Shown one piece after another: positions 60,436 to 60,520 of a stretch of 60,520 nucleotides of DNA. Both the position numbers and the translations under genes were made by a program. The notes beneath the pieces are model-generated. The model saw nothing but the letters and a program-made list of their open reading frames with translations, was not told where the DNA came from and searched no databases. Position 1 is the first letter of the stretch. The number at the start of each line of letters is the position of its first letter. The DNA comes from an uncultured Ruminococcus sp. (lineage in GTDB: Bacteria; Bacillota; Clostridia; Oscillospirales; Acutalibacteraceae): the NCBI GenBank assembly GCA_902787145.1, contig CADAEZ010000003.1, positions 1 through 60,520 of the forward strand, given 5' to 3'.

Positions 60436-60520
60436 ATGAAATTTGAATATAAGTCTCCTGCAATTACAGTAGAGGAACTGACAAAGACAGACGTACTCTG
60501 TGAGTCCGGCGCTCTGCCGC
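60436..60520 (+). CDS. Start of a small protein (truncated by the window end)
   Basis: ATG at 60436 with GGGAGGAG before it opens a frame that reads MKFEYKSPAITVEELTKTDV then LCESGALP and runs off the end. The pattern M-K-x-x-Y-x-x-P-x-(I/M)-x-V-x-x-(L/F)-x-x-x-D-V-(I/L)-x-x-S-G is one I associate with short unknown proteins of gut Firmicutes. It starts 15 bases after the large surface protein, so they probably share a transcript. Function cannot be judged from 28 residues. Confidence 0.6.
   Translation, partial: MKFEYKSPAITVEELTKTDVLCESGALP

Noticed and set aside
60436-60520. RiPP precursor peptide
   Set aside because: Only 28 residues are visible and no modification enzyme gene is in view; calling it a precursor would be a guess.

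Overview
The window looks like chromosome of an anaerobic, Gram-positive, starch-using gut or rumen Clostridia, most likely in the Ruminococcaceae/Oscillospirales. This is an inference from gene content: two secreted alpha-amylases with an N-terminal CBM26-like module, a maltodextrin ABC cassette without its own ATPase, a PdaB-type sporulation deacetylase, a class IIa prolyl-tRNA synthetase, and Firmicutes gene neighbourhoods (phoH-ybeY-dgkA-era-yqzL-recO; ylxM-ffh-rpsP-khpA; recA-recX-rimO-pgsA). Coding density is high, genes run in long co-directional operons, and many intergenic gaps hold clear sigma-A promoters and intrinsic terminators. No rRNA, tRNA, CRISPR array, prophage or transposase gene was found.

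Layout. 1-2.2 kb: the end of a small membrane protein, a 122-bp MITE-like repeat, then a sirtuin and a HAD phosphatase in one operon. 2.3-6.8 kb: a tandem pair of paralogous secreted GH13 alpha-amylases. 7-11.3 kb: citrate synthase, then metA, proS and acpP on the minus strand. 11.5-19.2 kb: an aromatic amino-acid operon aroE-aroK-tyrA-aroB-aroA-aroC-chorismate mutase that ends in a GH31 alpha-glucosidase; a second promoter with a perfect 20-bp palindrome lies in front of tyrA. 19.4-24 kb: a membrane-anchored XRE regulator, an unknown membrane protein, a phosphohexomutase, a small conserved protein and a QueT-type transporter with a structured leader. 24-30 kb (minus): recA-recX-rimO-pgsA-cysS-pdaB. 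30-36 kb (minus): trmB, an FG-GAP lipoprotein, a two-component system, a DUF1385 protein and prmC. 36.3-45.3 kb (minus): phoH-ybeY-dgkA, a DUF2974-like hydrolase, era-yqzL-recO-mutS2, then DUF1858-trmK-nif3. 45.5-48 kb: the signal recognition particle/ribosome operon. 48-49.4 kb: murE.

49.9-60.5 kb: a second starch locus. It holds malE-malF-malG, a lipoprotein GH13 amylase and a DUF559 endonuclease-like gene that runs into a dense inverted-repeat element. These are followed by a 1242-residue secreted protein (N-terminal starch-binding-like module, repeated GGT/GGTF strands suggesting a beta-helix, and a C-terminal module), then a short open reading frame cut by the window end.

How the genes work together: the secreted amylases (and perhaps the 1242-residue protein) would bind and cut starch outside the cell. 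The lipoprotein amylase would trim oligosaccharides at the membrane, and MalEFG would import them with an ATPase encoded elsewhere. Cytoplasmic GH31 glucosidase and the phosphohexomutase would feed glucose units into metabolism. The rest of the window is mainly housekeeping. The most unusual items are the GH31 gene coupled to the aro operon, the palindromic operator inside the tyrA promoter, the queT leader, the XRE/membrane regulator, the repeat element behind DUF559, and the large starch-binding-like surface protein with its companion peptide.
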